NCBI GenBank assembly: GCA_017516965.1
Contig: JAFXAP010000001.1
Coordinates: forward strand, 53,311 to 117,310
Direction: 5' to 3'
DNA length: 64,000 bases
Source of the DNA: Clostridia bacterium
GTDB lineage: Bacteria > Bacillota > Clostridia > Oscillospirales > Acutalibacteraceae
The notes below the pieces were generated by a model. The model was not told where the DNA came from and did no database searches. It saw only the letters and a list, made by a program, of their open reading frames with translations. Of this stretch, positions 50,162-58,477 are shown piece after piece. How positions within the stretch are numbered: the stretch's first letter is position 1; each line of letters starts with the position of its first letter. The position numbers were made by a program, and so were the translations under genes.

Positions 50162-51646
50162 GTGGCAAAAATCGGTTTTGACAATGACAAATATATAACG
50201 CTTCAGTCGCAAAACATCCGCGACCGTATTGATATGTTTGGCGGCAAACTTTATATGGAGTTTGGCGGCAAGCTTTTTGACGATTTTCACGCTTCACGCG
50301 TATTACCCGGTTTCAAACCTGATTCAAAGGTAAAAATGCTTTTAGAACTTAAAGATGAAGCTGAAATAGTTATTGTTATAAATGCCGATGCTATCGAAAA
50401 AAACAAACGCCGCGGTGACCTTGGTATCACATATGACCTTGATACTTTAAGACTTATAGACGCTTTCCGTGGCATAGGTCTTTTTGTAGGCAGTGTTGTA
50501 ATCACCTGCTTTACAGGACAGCCTTTGGCAATCGCTTTTGAAAACCGACTAAAAGCCCTTGGTATAAAGGTGTACCGTCACTACCCCATAAAAGATTATC
50601 CGTCAGATATACCGCTTATAGTTAGTGATGACGGTTTTGGTAAAAATGATTATATTGAAACCACAAGACACCTTGTTGTAATCACGGCTCCCGGTCCCGG
50701 TAGTGGCAAAATGGCTACCTGTCTTTCACAACTTTATCAAGACCACAAGCGTGGCATTAAAGCGGGTTATGCCAAATTCGAGACATTCCCCATCTGGAAC
50801 CTTCCGCTAAAGCATCCTGTTAATGTTGCTTACGAAGCGGCAACAGCCGACCTTAGCGACGTTAATATGATAGACCCATTTCATTTGGAAGCATATGGCA
50901 AAACAACGGTAAACTACAACCGTGATGTTGAAATTTTCCCTGTGCTCAACGCTATTATGGAGCGCATTTTAGGCGAGTCACCGTACAAGAGCCCTACCGA
51001 TATGGGCGTTAATATGGCGGGTTGCGCTATAAGTGATGACAAGGCAGTAAGCGATGCCGCAAAGCAAGAAATTATACGTCGTTACTATAACGCTAGTTGC
51101 AACGTAAGACAGGGTCTTAGCGAGCGTAGTGAAGTTACTAAAATCGAACTTCTTATGAATCAACTGGGCATTTCAACCAAAGACCGTCCCGTTGCAAAGG
51201 CCGCTATTGATAAAGCCAATGCCACAGGCAATCCTGCCGCGGCAATTGAACTTCCCGACGGCAGAATTATCACCGGTAAAACCTCTTCGCTTTTGGGCGC
51301 AAGCTCGGCAATGCTTTTAAACGTTTTAAAGGAGTTAGGCGGTATTCCCGACGATGTTTTACTGCTCTCCCCAACGGTTATTGAGCCTATACAAAACATG
51401 AAAACCAATGTGCTTGGCAACCATAATCCACGAATGCACATCGATGAGATTTTGATAGCGCTTTCTATTTGCGCCGCAACCGACAACAAGGCTAAGATTG
51501 CGCTTGACCAAATTGATAAACTTAAAGGTCTTGAGGTTCACTCAAGCGTTATACTTTCGCGAGTAGATGAGCAAACCTTTAAAAAATTGGGTGTAAACCT
51601 CACCTGCGAACCAAAATATCAGACCAAAAAACTTTATCACGCATAA
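50162..51646 (+). CDS. DUF1846 family protein
   Basis: A 494-residue cytosolic protein of the DUF1846 family, conserved in Firmicutes and of unsettled function. VVITAPGPGSGKMATCLSQ resembles a nucleotide-binding loop, and DVNMIDPFHLEAYG, GVNMAGCAISDD and NHNPRMHIDEILIALSICA are family blocks. The start is GTG at 50162 with a strong AAGGAGG site seven bases upstream. It is monocistronic between its own promoter and terminator. Confidence 0.88.
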   Translation: MAKIGFDNDKYITLQSQNIRDRIDMFGGKLYMEFGGKLFDDFHASRVLPGFKPDSKVKMLLELKDEAEIVIVINADAIEKNKRRGDLGITYDLDTLRLIDAFRGIGLFVGSVVITCFTGQPLAIAFENRLKALGIKVYRHYPIKDYPSDIPLIVSDDGFGKNDYIETTRHLVVITAPGPGSGKMATCLSQLYQDHKRGIKAGYAKFETFPIWNLPLKHPVNVAYEAATADLSDVNMIDPFHLEAYGKTTVNYNRDVEIFPVLNAIMERILGESPYKSPTDMGVNMAGCAISDDKAVSDAAKQEIIRRYYNASCNVRQGLSERSEVTKIELLMNQLGISTKDRPVAKAAIDKANATGNPAAAIELPDGRIITGKTSSLLGASSAMLLNVLKELGGIPDDVLLLSPTVIEPIQNMKTNVLGNHNPRMHIDEILIALSICAATDNKAKIALDQIDKLKGLEVHSSVILSRVDEQTFKKLGVNLTCEPKYQTKKLYHA

Positions 51647-51647
51647 G

Positions 51648-51678
51648 AAAAACGAGTCACAAAATGTGACTCGTTTTT
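51648..51678 (+). terminator. Terminator of DUF1846 gene
   Basis: AAAAACGAGTCACA / TGTGACTCGTTTTT hairpin with a two-base loop; it touches the stop codon of the minus-strand HTH remnant. Confidence 0.9.
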
Positions 51679-51865
51679 ATCTTTCGGGATAACTTAAATC
51701 TTTTGGCAAATCTAAAATATAATCGGCACAAACCTTATAATATAAACATAGTGTTTTCAAAGCCTGTAACGGTAACTGACGCTTTTCACATTCATACTGC
51801 TGATATATATTTTGTTTGCAATTAAGAATTTCCGCCGTTTGTTTGTTATTTCCAAGTATACTTAT
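51677..51865 (-). pseudogene. Truncated XRE-family (Cro/CI) HTH regulator
   Basis: An open minus-strand frame without a plausible start translates to NKQTAEILNCKQNIYQQYE, then ECEKRQLPLQALKTLCLYYK and VCADYILDLPKDL before a TAA at 51679-51677. This matches helices 2-5 of a Cro/CI HTH domain, with the usual ending ...YYKVSADYILGL. The first helix and start codon are absent: an in-frame TAG at 51868-51866 closes the frame, and the upstream DNA is the coding end of the MGMT gene. Probably a decayed regulator whose 5' part was lost when the MGMT gene became adjacent. Confidence 0.75.
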
Positions 51866-52148
51866 CTAAATCAATATGCCCATCTTTTTCAAATACAATG
51901 CCCTCTTGTTCTAACATCTCGCGTTGCATATCTCCTCCACCAAACGCAAATGACTCCGCCACGCGACCTTCGCGATTAACAACTCGATGACAGGGTATTA
52001 TTCCCGGAGCGGGATTGTTGTGAAGAGCATAGCCTACAACTCTTGCCCATCGGGGATTTCCCGCAAGACGAGCCACCTGACCGTAGGTTGCAACCTTGCC
52101 TTTTGGAATTTTGCACACCACGTCATATATCTTTTTAAACGTAGACAA
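51846..52148 (-). CDS. MGMT-family DNA-binding protein with intact PCHR
   Basis: A short protein holding only the C-terminal DNA-binding domain of O6-alkylguanine alkyltransferases. IPKGKVATYGQVARLAGNP is the HTH, and IIPCHRVVNREG has the alkyl-acceptor Cys, so it is not an alkyltransferase-like (PWHR) variant. TTG at 52148 gives MSTFKKIYDVV and GAGGTGAGG lies just upstream; a GTG at 52157 is the alternative but overlaps that site. At 100 residues it lacks the N-terminal domain of Ogt/Ada. It probably repairs alkylated guanine or recruits excision repair. Confidence 0.85.
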   Translation of the reverse strand: MSTFKKIYDVVCKIPKGKVATYGQVARLAGNPRWARVVGYALHNNPAPGIIPCHRVVNREGRVAESFAFGGGDMQREMLEQEGIVFEKDGHIDLDKYTWK

Positions 52149-52171
52149 AAGCCTCACCTCAAAATGCGTGT

Positions 52172-53527
52172 TTATCGTTTATTGATAGGTTTATATTTTA
52201 CCTCATCTTTAACATTTATATACGCAGGACGTATAATCTTACCGGCATTTTGTATTTCTTCTATGCGGTGAGCCGACCAACCTGCAATACGCGCTATTGC
52301 AAAAAGCGGTGTGTATAGCTCGTTAGGAAGCCCCAACATACGATAAACCATACCTGAATAAAAGTCAACGTTAGCGCTGACACCCTTGTATATCTTTCGT
52401 TTTTCAGCAATAATTTCGGGCGCCATTTTTTCTACTTTACGGTAAAGTTTATACTCTTGTTGCATACCCTTTTCTTCCGATAACTTTTTAGCATACTCAC
52501 GCAAAATCTCGGCGCGTGGGTCAGAAAGCGAATAAACCGCATGGCCCATACCGTAAATAAGACCATTGTTATCAAAGGCTTTTTTATCGAGCAAATCTTC
52601 AAGATACTGCCTGATTTGCGCCTCATCGGTTATATCAATATTTGCCTTCATATCATCAAACATTTGCACAACCTTTATGTTAGCGCCACCGTGACGCGGG
52701 CCTTTTAGAGAACCCAATGCCGCAGACACAGCAGAATATGTATCTGTACCGGACGAAGTTACAACATGGGTGGTAAAGGTTGAGTTGTTACCACCGCCGT
52801 GCTCAGCGTGAAGCACAAGCGCCAGGTCTAAAAGACGCGCTTCAGTTGGGGTGAACTTACCATCTTCACGCAATATGTAAAGTAGATTTTCAGCCGTGTT
52901 ATACTCTTTTTTGGGGTAGTGAATAAATAGGCTTTCACCCTTGTGATAATGCTGATATGAGTGATATGCGTACACAGCCAAAAGCGGAAACTGCGCTATA
53001 AGCTGTAAGCATTGGCGAAGCACGTTAGGTACCGATGTATCATCAGGATTATCATCATAACTGTAAAGCGCCAATACACATCTTGACAAAAGATTCATCA
53101 TATCTTTACTTGGCGCTTTAAGTATCATATCACGCACAAATGATGGTGGCAAGGAGCGGTAGTTTGCAAGCTGTTCACAAAACTCATCAAGCTCATCCTT
53201 TGTAGGCAAATTAGATGACAGCAACAAATACACCGCCTCTTCAAATCCGGGTTGCCCGTCATCCGAAAAGCCTTTTACCAAATCAAAGATATTTACACCG
53301 CGATAAAAAAGTTCACCACGGCACAAAAACTCGTTGCCATTTTCATCAATTTTACGTGAGTTTATGCACGAAACTTCGGTAAGACCAGACACAACGCCTT
53401 TGCCGTCAAGGTCACGAAGGCCTCGCTTTACGTTGTGGGTCAAATACATATCATATTGTATATTATTGTTATCACAAGATTTCTCTGCAAGTTGCTTTAT
53501 ATAAGGCGTAATTTCTGAATAATTCAT
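52172..53527 (-). CDS. gltA: Citrate synthase
   Basis: Condenses acetyl-CoA and oxaloacetate to citrate. Catalytic blocks are LHAEHGGGNNSTF (His), LKGPRHGGAN, GMGHAVY (His) and DPRA, with YSGMVYRMLG near the end. Length about 451, in the range of the long clostridial/bacterial type II form. ATG at 53530 or 53527 follows AAAGGA; the second gives the better spacing. It lies downstream of an SLC13-type permease but is separated from it by a terminator. Confidence 0.93.
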   Translation of the reverse strand: MNYSEITPYIKQLAEKSCDNNNIQYDMYLTHNVKRGLRDLDGKGVVSGLTEVSCINSRKIDENGNEFLCRGELFYRGVNIFDLVKGFSDDGQPGFEEAVYLLLSSNLPTKDELDEFCEQLANYRSLPPSFVRDMILKAPSKDMMNLLSRCVLALYSYDDNPDDTSVPNVLRQCLQLIAQFPLLAVYAYHSYQHYHKGESLFIHYPKKEYNTAENLLYILREDGKFTPTEARLLDLALVLHAEHGGGNNSTFTTHVVTSSGTDTYSAVSAALGSLKGPRHGGANIKVVQMFDDMKANIDITDEAQIRQYLEDLLDKKAFDNNGLIYGMGHAVYSLSDPRAEILREYAKKLSEEKGMQQEYKLYRKVEKMAPEIIAEKRKIYKGVSANVDFYSGMVYRMLGLPNELYTPLFAIARIAGWSAHRIEEIQNAGKIIRPAYINVKDEVKYKPINKR

Positions 53528-53572
53528 CATTTTTCCTTTCATATTTTCTTGTTTTAATAATACCATAAATAC

Positions 53573-53610
53573 AAAAAACTGTCAAATTTGTGGGACAAAT
53601 TTAACAGTTT
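53573..53610 (-). terminator. Terminator overlapping the permease stop codon
   Basis: On the minus strand AAACTGTTAAATTTGT pairs with ACAAATTTGACAGTTTT, followed by a T-run. The TAA stop of the permease is inside the 5' arm. Confidence 0.8.
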
Positions 53611-54764
53611 CTTAAAATAATCATAAAAAGTATAAGTATAAACAATATACCAAAATTAAAGGCAGAAAATTGCTTAATATAACTTACTGCTTTATTGGGA
53701 TTGTGCTTTGTATATTCACGAAATGTAATAAGACTTGCCAGAGAGGCTATGAGTGTACCTGCGCCACCGATATTAACACCTATAAGCAAATCGGCATAAT
53801 TATCGGTAAACTGTGAAAGCAGTATTGCCGAAGGCACATTGCTTATCACTTGACAAGAAAGTGTGCTAAAAAGCAGTGTGCTTTTACCCAAAAGATAAGA
53901 GAACACATTTTGCACCGCGTGGATACGAGCCATATTACCCGCAAAAATAAAGAAAAATACAAAGGTAAAAAGCAGTGGATAGTCAACCTTTTTAAGCGCT
54001 GTTTTATCGGCAATTAACAGCACTGTGGTTATTACTACCACACCTATTTGATACGGAATGCTTCTAAAAACTATTGCAATACTAAGCGCAAAAAGCGCCA
54101 GATAAAGCATTGTTTTACCCAATGGCAAATTAACCTTTTCGCCCTTAATTTCAAGCGGTTCAGGGCGCACAAAAATTATGCAACACAAGGTGATAACCGC
54201 AATCGACACCATAAACGGTGGCGCCATAATGCGCATAAATTCACCGTTTGGAATGTTGAATTTAGTGTAAAGATAAAGGTTTTGCGGATTGCCAAATGGT
54301 GTTAACATTCCGCCCAAATTTGCTGCAATATTTTGCATTATAAAGGTAAATGCCATATATTTTTGCTTGTTAGTATTGTTTAAAACAAAGAAGCCAAGTG
54401 GTAAAAATGTAAGCAACGCCATATCATTTGCAATAAACATAGAGCCAATAAAGGTTATATACACAAGCGCCACAACACAAAGACGGGCATTTTTAAAAAG
54501 TTCTACAATCTTTTGAGCTAAAGTATAAAAAAACTTAATGTTTTTAAGTGCGCAAACAACCGCCAAAACGCTGTAAAGACAGGAAATTGTTTTAAGGTCT
54601 ATATAGCCTAAATACTCACTGTCAATCGGCACAATAACACTTGTAACCGCCGCCGCAAGTAATGCCACACACATAACAACGTTATTTTTTACAAAACTTA
54701 AAAGCTTTGGCAAAATATTAATTTGCGGCAAATTAACTCTTCGCGTTATTACCCTTGTGCTCAA
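53601..54764 (-). CDS. SLC13/CitMHS-type permease
   Basis: A 387-residue membrane protein with about eleven helices of the ion-transporter superfamily (citrate, dicarboxylate, arsenite carriers). The two repeat motifs are FIANDMALLTFLPLG and SNVPSAILLSQF, and GNPQNLYLY and GGAGTLIASLASLI are typical. Adjacent citrate synthase suggests a di- or tricarboxylate substrate, but this is inference. The start is TTG at 54764 with AGGGGTG eight bases upstream. Confidence 0.85.
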   Translation of the reverse strand: MSTRVITRRVNLPQINILPKLLSFVKNNVVMCVALLAAAVTSVIVPIDSEYLGYIDLKTISCLYSVLAVVCALKNIKFFYTLAQKIVELFKNARLCVVALVYITFIGSMFIANDMALLTFLPLGFFVLNNTNKQKYMAFTFIMQNIAANLGGMLTPFGNPQNLYLYTKFNIPNGEFMRIMAPPFMVSIAVITLCCIIFVRPEPLEIKGEKVNLPLGKTMLYLALFALSIAIVFRSIPYQIGVVVITTVLLIADKTALKKVDYPLLFTFVFFFIFAGNMARIHAVQNVFSYLLGKSTLLFSTLSCQVISNVPSAILLSQFTDNYADLLIGVNIGGAGTLIASLASLITFREYTKHNPNKAVSYIKQFSAFNFGILFILILFMIILRNC

Positions 54765-54913
54765 ATCCTGTCACCCCTTTTTGCTCTTTTGGCGCAAACC
54801 TTGACAATTCTACTGCAAAGAGCTTAAAAAGTCAATATAAATTTTCCATAAAAATATTGTGCTTGTACTCAAAATATAATATAATTAAATAAAAATAAAA
54901 AGGAGTTTTAATT

Positions 54914-55372
54914 ATGGTATTTGATAATCTTAAAAACTGCGAACTTTATTACGGTATGCACCCTAGATTTAAAGAGGCGTTTGACTTTATAAAAAAGGCT
55001 TTAGACGAAAATCTATCTGTGGGCAAATATGAAATTGACGGCAAAGAGCTTTGGGCATCGGTTCAGGAATACACCAGCAAATTAACAAGTGAGGCAAAGG
55101 CCGAAGCGCATAAAAACTATATCGATATTCAGTTTATTGTTTCAGGAACTGAGGTAATTGAGGGTTTTGACATCCGCTATGCCACACCAAAATCAGAATA
55201 CAATGATGTAAAAGACGTTTTGTTTTTCGAGGATTTTGAAAATGCCGGCAAGGGTATTTTAAACGCAAATGAATATGGCATCTTCTTCCCTCACGACGTT
55301 CATAAACCCGGTATGTGTTTGGGTGGTAATCAAGACGCTGTTAAAAAGATTGTTGTAAAAGTTAAGGTTTAA
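54914..55372 (+). CDS. YhcH/YjgK/YiaL family protein
   Basis: A 152-residue cupin-like protein of the DUF386 (EbgC/YhcH) family, often found with sialic acid or other sugar catabolism. EAHKNYIDIQFIVSGTE and FFPHDVHKPG hold the probable metal-binding His and Glu residues. AAGGAG precedes the ATG. It is monocistronic and followed by a strong terminator. Its role as an anomerase or sugar-processing helper is not settled. Confidence 0.9.
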   Translation: MVFDNLKNCELYYGMHPRFKEAFDFIKKALDENLSVGKYEIDGKELWASVQEYTSKLTSEAKAEAHKNYIDIQFIVSGTEVIEGFDIRYATPKSEYNDVKDVLFFEDFENAGKGILNANEYGIFFPHDVHKPGMCLGGNQDAVKKIVVKVKV

Positions 55373-55380
55373 TAAACTTA

Positions 55381-55411
55381 AAAGAGCCGAGATATCTCGG
55401 CTCTTTTTTTT
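55381..55411 (+). terminator. Terminator of YhcH-family gene
   Basis: AAAGAGCCGAGA / TCTCGGCTCTTT with a two-base loop and eight T. Confidence 0.92.
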
Positions 55412-56582
55412 ATAATCCCAAGTCTTTATAAAGCGCATTTCTTATAGCGCATTGGTCAGGCTCAAGACCCTGAACATTCTGAAAATATGTAAGTGAAATT
55501 TTGTTTTTGGTATCAACCATCGCAAACGCACCTGCGGCTCCGTCCCAACCAAACTCACCCACGGGGCTTATTGTACCGCTACGACTAGGGTCTATATGCA
55601 CTCTAACACCCAAACCGTAACCGTAACCGCGGCGCATATTGTCAAAATCCTCAGCCGCCATACCGCTTAACTGATTACTACCCCAAAGTTTAACCGTTTC
55701 TTCACTTAAAATGCGATTACCTGTTTTGCCAATTCCACCACAGGCAACTGCATCTAAAAACAGCGCATAATCTTCGGTTGTAGAGGTAAGTCCTGCGCCG
55801 CCGCTTTCATATTCATCGGTCAAGGTATAAACGCAACGAAGTGGTTCTTTTTTAAAGTTATCATTATAATTAGAATAAAGCGAAGGCATTTTTGATATAT
55901 CTTTTGGCACCCCAAAAAATGTGTTTTTCATACCAAGGGGTTCAAGAATATTTTTGCGCATATAATCGCCGAATTTTTCACCCGACCAAATTTGTACCAA
56001 CGCGCCTAAAACATCGTGACACAGACTGTATCTAAAGCGTGTTCCCGGCTCAAATCCAAGTGTTTTTTGCGCCATTGCGCGAACGAGCTCACGTGTGTTT
56101 GTTTTGCCCTCGGCTATTGCATTTTGAATTTCGGGACAATATATGCTATAGTCAAGACCCGCCGTCATTGTAAACAAGTGTCTTACAGTAATTGGTGTTT
56201 TAGCATAGCCGTCAAACGAATTGTCAACCTCTTCGCCAATGCTTTGACCACTTGCAATTTTTTTTGCATTTTCTATATTAAGTTTGTCGGCAGTAATCTT
56301 CATCTTTGCATATTCGGGCAAATATTTTGAAACGGGATCATCAAGCTGATATTTACCCTTTTCAAGCAGTTGCAGCGCGCAACAGCAGGTGAGCATCTTG
56401 GTCATAGAGTATATAAAGTAATACTCATCGCCACACAATTCCCCGCCGTTTTCAATGTCCATAACTCCTGTAAAATAGCGGTACAGCAACTCGTGGTCAC
56501 GATAAACCATTACGTCAACGCTGGGTCTTTTTTCGTGGTTTACAAGCGTATCCATACAACTTTTAAGATTTTTAAATTCCAT
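55410..56582 (-). CDS. Serine hydrolase of the class C beta-lactamase family
   Basis: A 390-residue beta-lactamase/transpeptidase-like protein. The SxxK motif is Ser59-Met-Thr-Lys62 (YSMTKML), Tyr of the YxN position lies in FRYSLCHD, and the KTG-equivalent region is GEFGWDGAAG. The lack of a signal peptide suggests a cytoplasmic esterase (family VIII-like) rather than an exported penicillin-binding enzyme. AAGGTAGGAA precedes the ATG. It follows the small membrane protein gene by 22 bases. Confidence 0.85.
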   Translation of the reverse strand: MEFKNLKSCMDTLVNHEKRPSVDVMVYRDHELLYRYFTGVMDIENGGELCGDEYYFIYSMTKMLTCCCALQLLEKGKYQLDDPVSKYLPEYAKMKITADKLNIENAKKIASGQSIGEEVDNSFDGYAKTPITVRHLFTMTAGLDYSIYCPEIQNAIAEGKTNTRELVRAMAQKTLGFEPGTRFRYSLCHDVLGALVQIWSGEKFGDYMRKNILEPLGMKNTFFGVPKDISKMPSLYSNYNDNFKKEPLRCVYTLTDEYESGGAGLTSTTEDYALFLDAVACGGIGKTGNRILSEETVKLWGSNQLSGMAAEDFDNMRRGYGYGLGVRVHIDPSRSGTISPVGEFGWDGAAGAFAMVDTKNKISLTYFQNVQGLEPDQCAIRNALYKDLGL

Positions 56583-56604
56583 AAACTATTCCTACCTTAT
56601 CTGA

Positions 56605-56952
56605 TTAATGCCAAAGTATGTAGTTAAGACCCATTAGCAAATATAACGGTCCAAAGCAATATACCATAAACATTTCGTGATGATCTATCTTTGTTCTAAA
56701 ACAATCGGTTGCCGCAAGGCACTCAAACAAATATGCCGCCGCGCCGCAAAAATAGCCAACCGCTTTAAGCACATTGTACGCGCCGTGCATAAAAAATGAT
56801 AATATAAAAAGTACTGCCGCCGCAACTACAAAAATATTACGCAAAAGATATAGCGCATAATCTATTTTGGGGTGTTGCGCTGTTTGGAGGTCTTCCATTT
56901 CAGGAATTGTAACCTCAACTCCGTGTTTAATTTCTTCAATTAGATTCGACAT
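56605..56952 (-). CDS. Small polytopic membrane protein
   Basis: A 115-residue protein with an acidic N-terminal 30 residues and three hydrophobic segments (about 36-52, 60-80, 93-113). The family is not recognised. GAAAGGATT precedes the ATG. It has an unusually long leader of about 140 nt from a good promoter and probably shares a transcript with the serine hydrolase. Confidence 0.72.
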   Translation of the reverse strand: MSNLIEEIKHGVEVTIPEMEDLQTAQHPKIDYALYLLRNIFVVAAAVLFILSFFMHGAYNVLKAVGYFCGAAAYLFECLAATDCFRTKIDHHEMFMVYCFGPLYLLMGLNYILWH

Positions 56953-57096
56953 AATTTAATCCTTTCAATATTATTAAAAATATCGTTATAATTTCACTGT
57001 AACAAGACAAAGTTTGTACCATTACTTTTCAAATTACTTATGCGTTGTTAAATGCTCAAAACAATCCCTGTCTTGCTGTAGTTTTTGATTAAATTT

Positions 57097-57125
57097 ATCT
57101 TAGCATTTTTGACTATTTTTGTCAA
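57097..57125 (-). promoter_or_regulatory. Promoter of small membrane protein/serine hydrolase
   Basis: TTGACA (57125-57120), 17 bp, TAAGAT (57102-57097) on the minus strand. Confidence 0.75.
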
Positions 57126-57132
57126 GAAAAGT

Positions 57133-57170
57133 AAAAAGACCGACAAACGACTAAATCTCGTTTATCGGTC
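57133..57170 (-). terminator. Terminator of first GH29 gene
   Basis: GACCGATAAACGA / TCGTTTGTCGGTC on the minus strand, then TTTTTAC. Confidence 0.85.
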
Positions 57171-57176
57171 CTAAAA

Positions 57177-58379
57177 TCACCATATAATTTCAATTATAAT
57201 AGGTTCGTCAGAAAACTTATCGGTGTCTATACCATATATATGAAGCAATTTGTCTTGTTTATTTTTACTCATATCAATAAACTCAGGCAAAAGAATCATA
57301 TCATATTTTAAATTCTCTCCTGAATTCATAAGCTTAACACTTTTAGGTTCACTCGGATAGTTTTTAAGTGCTACAGAAGTGGAGATTAATCCTTCATAAA
57401 AATGCAGATACGTCTTACCGTCTTTAATGTTCGCAATATATTTATTGTGGCAAATTCCGTAATCAAAGTTATCTTCATCAGCATTTTCAAGACAGCCGTT
57501 CATACGATTGTACCAGTCGGCAACCTTCATAAGATTTTTTTCATAATCTCGCGTTACAACACCCTTAGCATCAGGCCCCACATTAAGCAGGTAACTTGCG
57601 CCCTGCGCCATAAATCTGTCTATAGCACAGCACAAATGCCGCTTGGTATAAAAATCCTCTCCTGCTCTATAGCCCCAACTTTGTTGACCCACCGAGTTAC
57701 ACGCCTCGGTCATACGGGTAAAACGCTCCGATCCTTCTGCTTGATATTCGCGTTCAGGGGTAGAAAAATCCCCCTCGCTCCAACCGCGATCATTTATATA
57801 AATCCCCGGTTGCAAACTGCGCACCAATTCGTTAAGCGATAAATCTTCTATACAAGGTGGTATATCCCAAAAAAATGTATAGATCGGGCCATAGTTTGTA
57901 AGTAGTTCAGTGACTTGCGCCTTAATAAAATCACGAAGTTTTTGTGTATCAACTTTATTTTTATATTTGGCGCCCCATTGGTGTGATTTTGATTCGGGGT
58001 TATAGCCATACTCATAATTCCAATCGGGATTACTGTAATAAAGTGATAAGAGCATATCGTGTTTTTTACAAGCCTCGCTAAGCATTTTTAATGTATCTTT
58101 GCCATAAGGCGTGTTCATTATGTTGTAATCGGTAAGTTTTGTGTCCCACATACAAAAACCATCATGATGCTTTGCGGTAAAGCAAATATATTTCATACCG
58201 GATTGCTTTGCTAACAGCACCCATTTTTCAGGGTCGTATTCCGTGGGATTAAACTGCATAGCCATTGATTCATACTCATCATATGGAATATTATAACGCG
58301 CTAGTGCCTGCTCATGAAGTCCAAGCGTTGCATATGGACCCCAATGAATAAACATACCGAATTTATTGTCAAAAATCAT
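57177..58379 (-). CDS. GH29 alpha-L-fucosidase (copy A)
   Basis: A 400-residue retaining alpha-L-fucosidase-like hydrolase. KFGMFIHWGPYA, YICFTAKHHDGFCMWD and the nucleophile region TFFWDIPP (where most relatives have WFDG/WND) mark GH29; LLNVGPDAKG ends the barrel. No signal peptide, so it should act on imported fuco-oligosaccharides. AGGATG precedes the ATG. It lies after a terminator that separates it from copy B, and clear differences from B suggest distinct linkages. Confidence 0.88.
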   Translation of the reverse strand: MIFDNKFGMFIHWGPYATLGLHEQALARYNIPYDEYESMAMQFNPTEYDPEKWVLLAKQSGMKYICFTAKHHDGFCMWDTKLTDYNIMNTPYGKDTLKMLSEACKKHDMLLSLYYSNPDWNYEYGYNPESKSHQWGAKYKNKVDTQKLRDFIKAQVTELLTNYGPIYTFFWDIPPCIEDLSLNELVRSLQPGIYINDRGWSEGDFSTPEREYQAEGSERFTRMTEACNSVGQQSWGYRAGEDFYTKRHLCCAIDRFMAQGASYLLNVGPDAKGVVTRDYEKNLMKVADWYNRMNGCLENADEDNFDYGICHNKYIANIKDGKTYLHFYEGLISTSVALKNYPSEPKSVKLMNSGENLKYDMILLPEFIDMSKNKQDKLLHIYGIDTDKFSDEPIIIEIIW

Positions 58380-58441
58380 ACGTCATACATCCTAAGTTTT
58401 TACTTAATATTTTTATATCATATTTTTGTAAGAAATGCAAT

Positions 58442-58471
58442 AAAACTCCCCTGACTTTTCAAGGGAGTTTT
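58442..58471 (-). terminator. Terminator between the two GH29 genes
   Basis: AAAACTCCC / GGGAGTTTT stem with a 12-base loop, then TTTTATT on the minus strand. Confidence 0.75.
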
Positions 58472-58477
58472 AAAATT

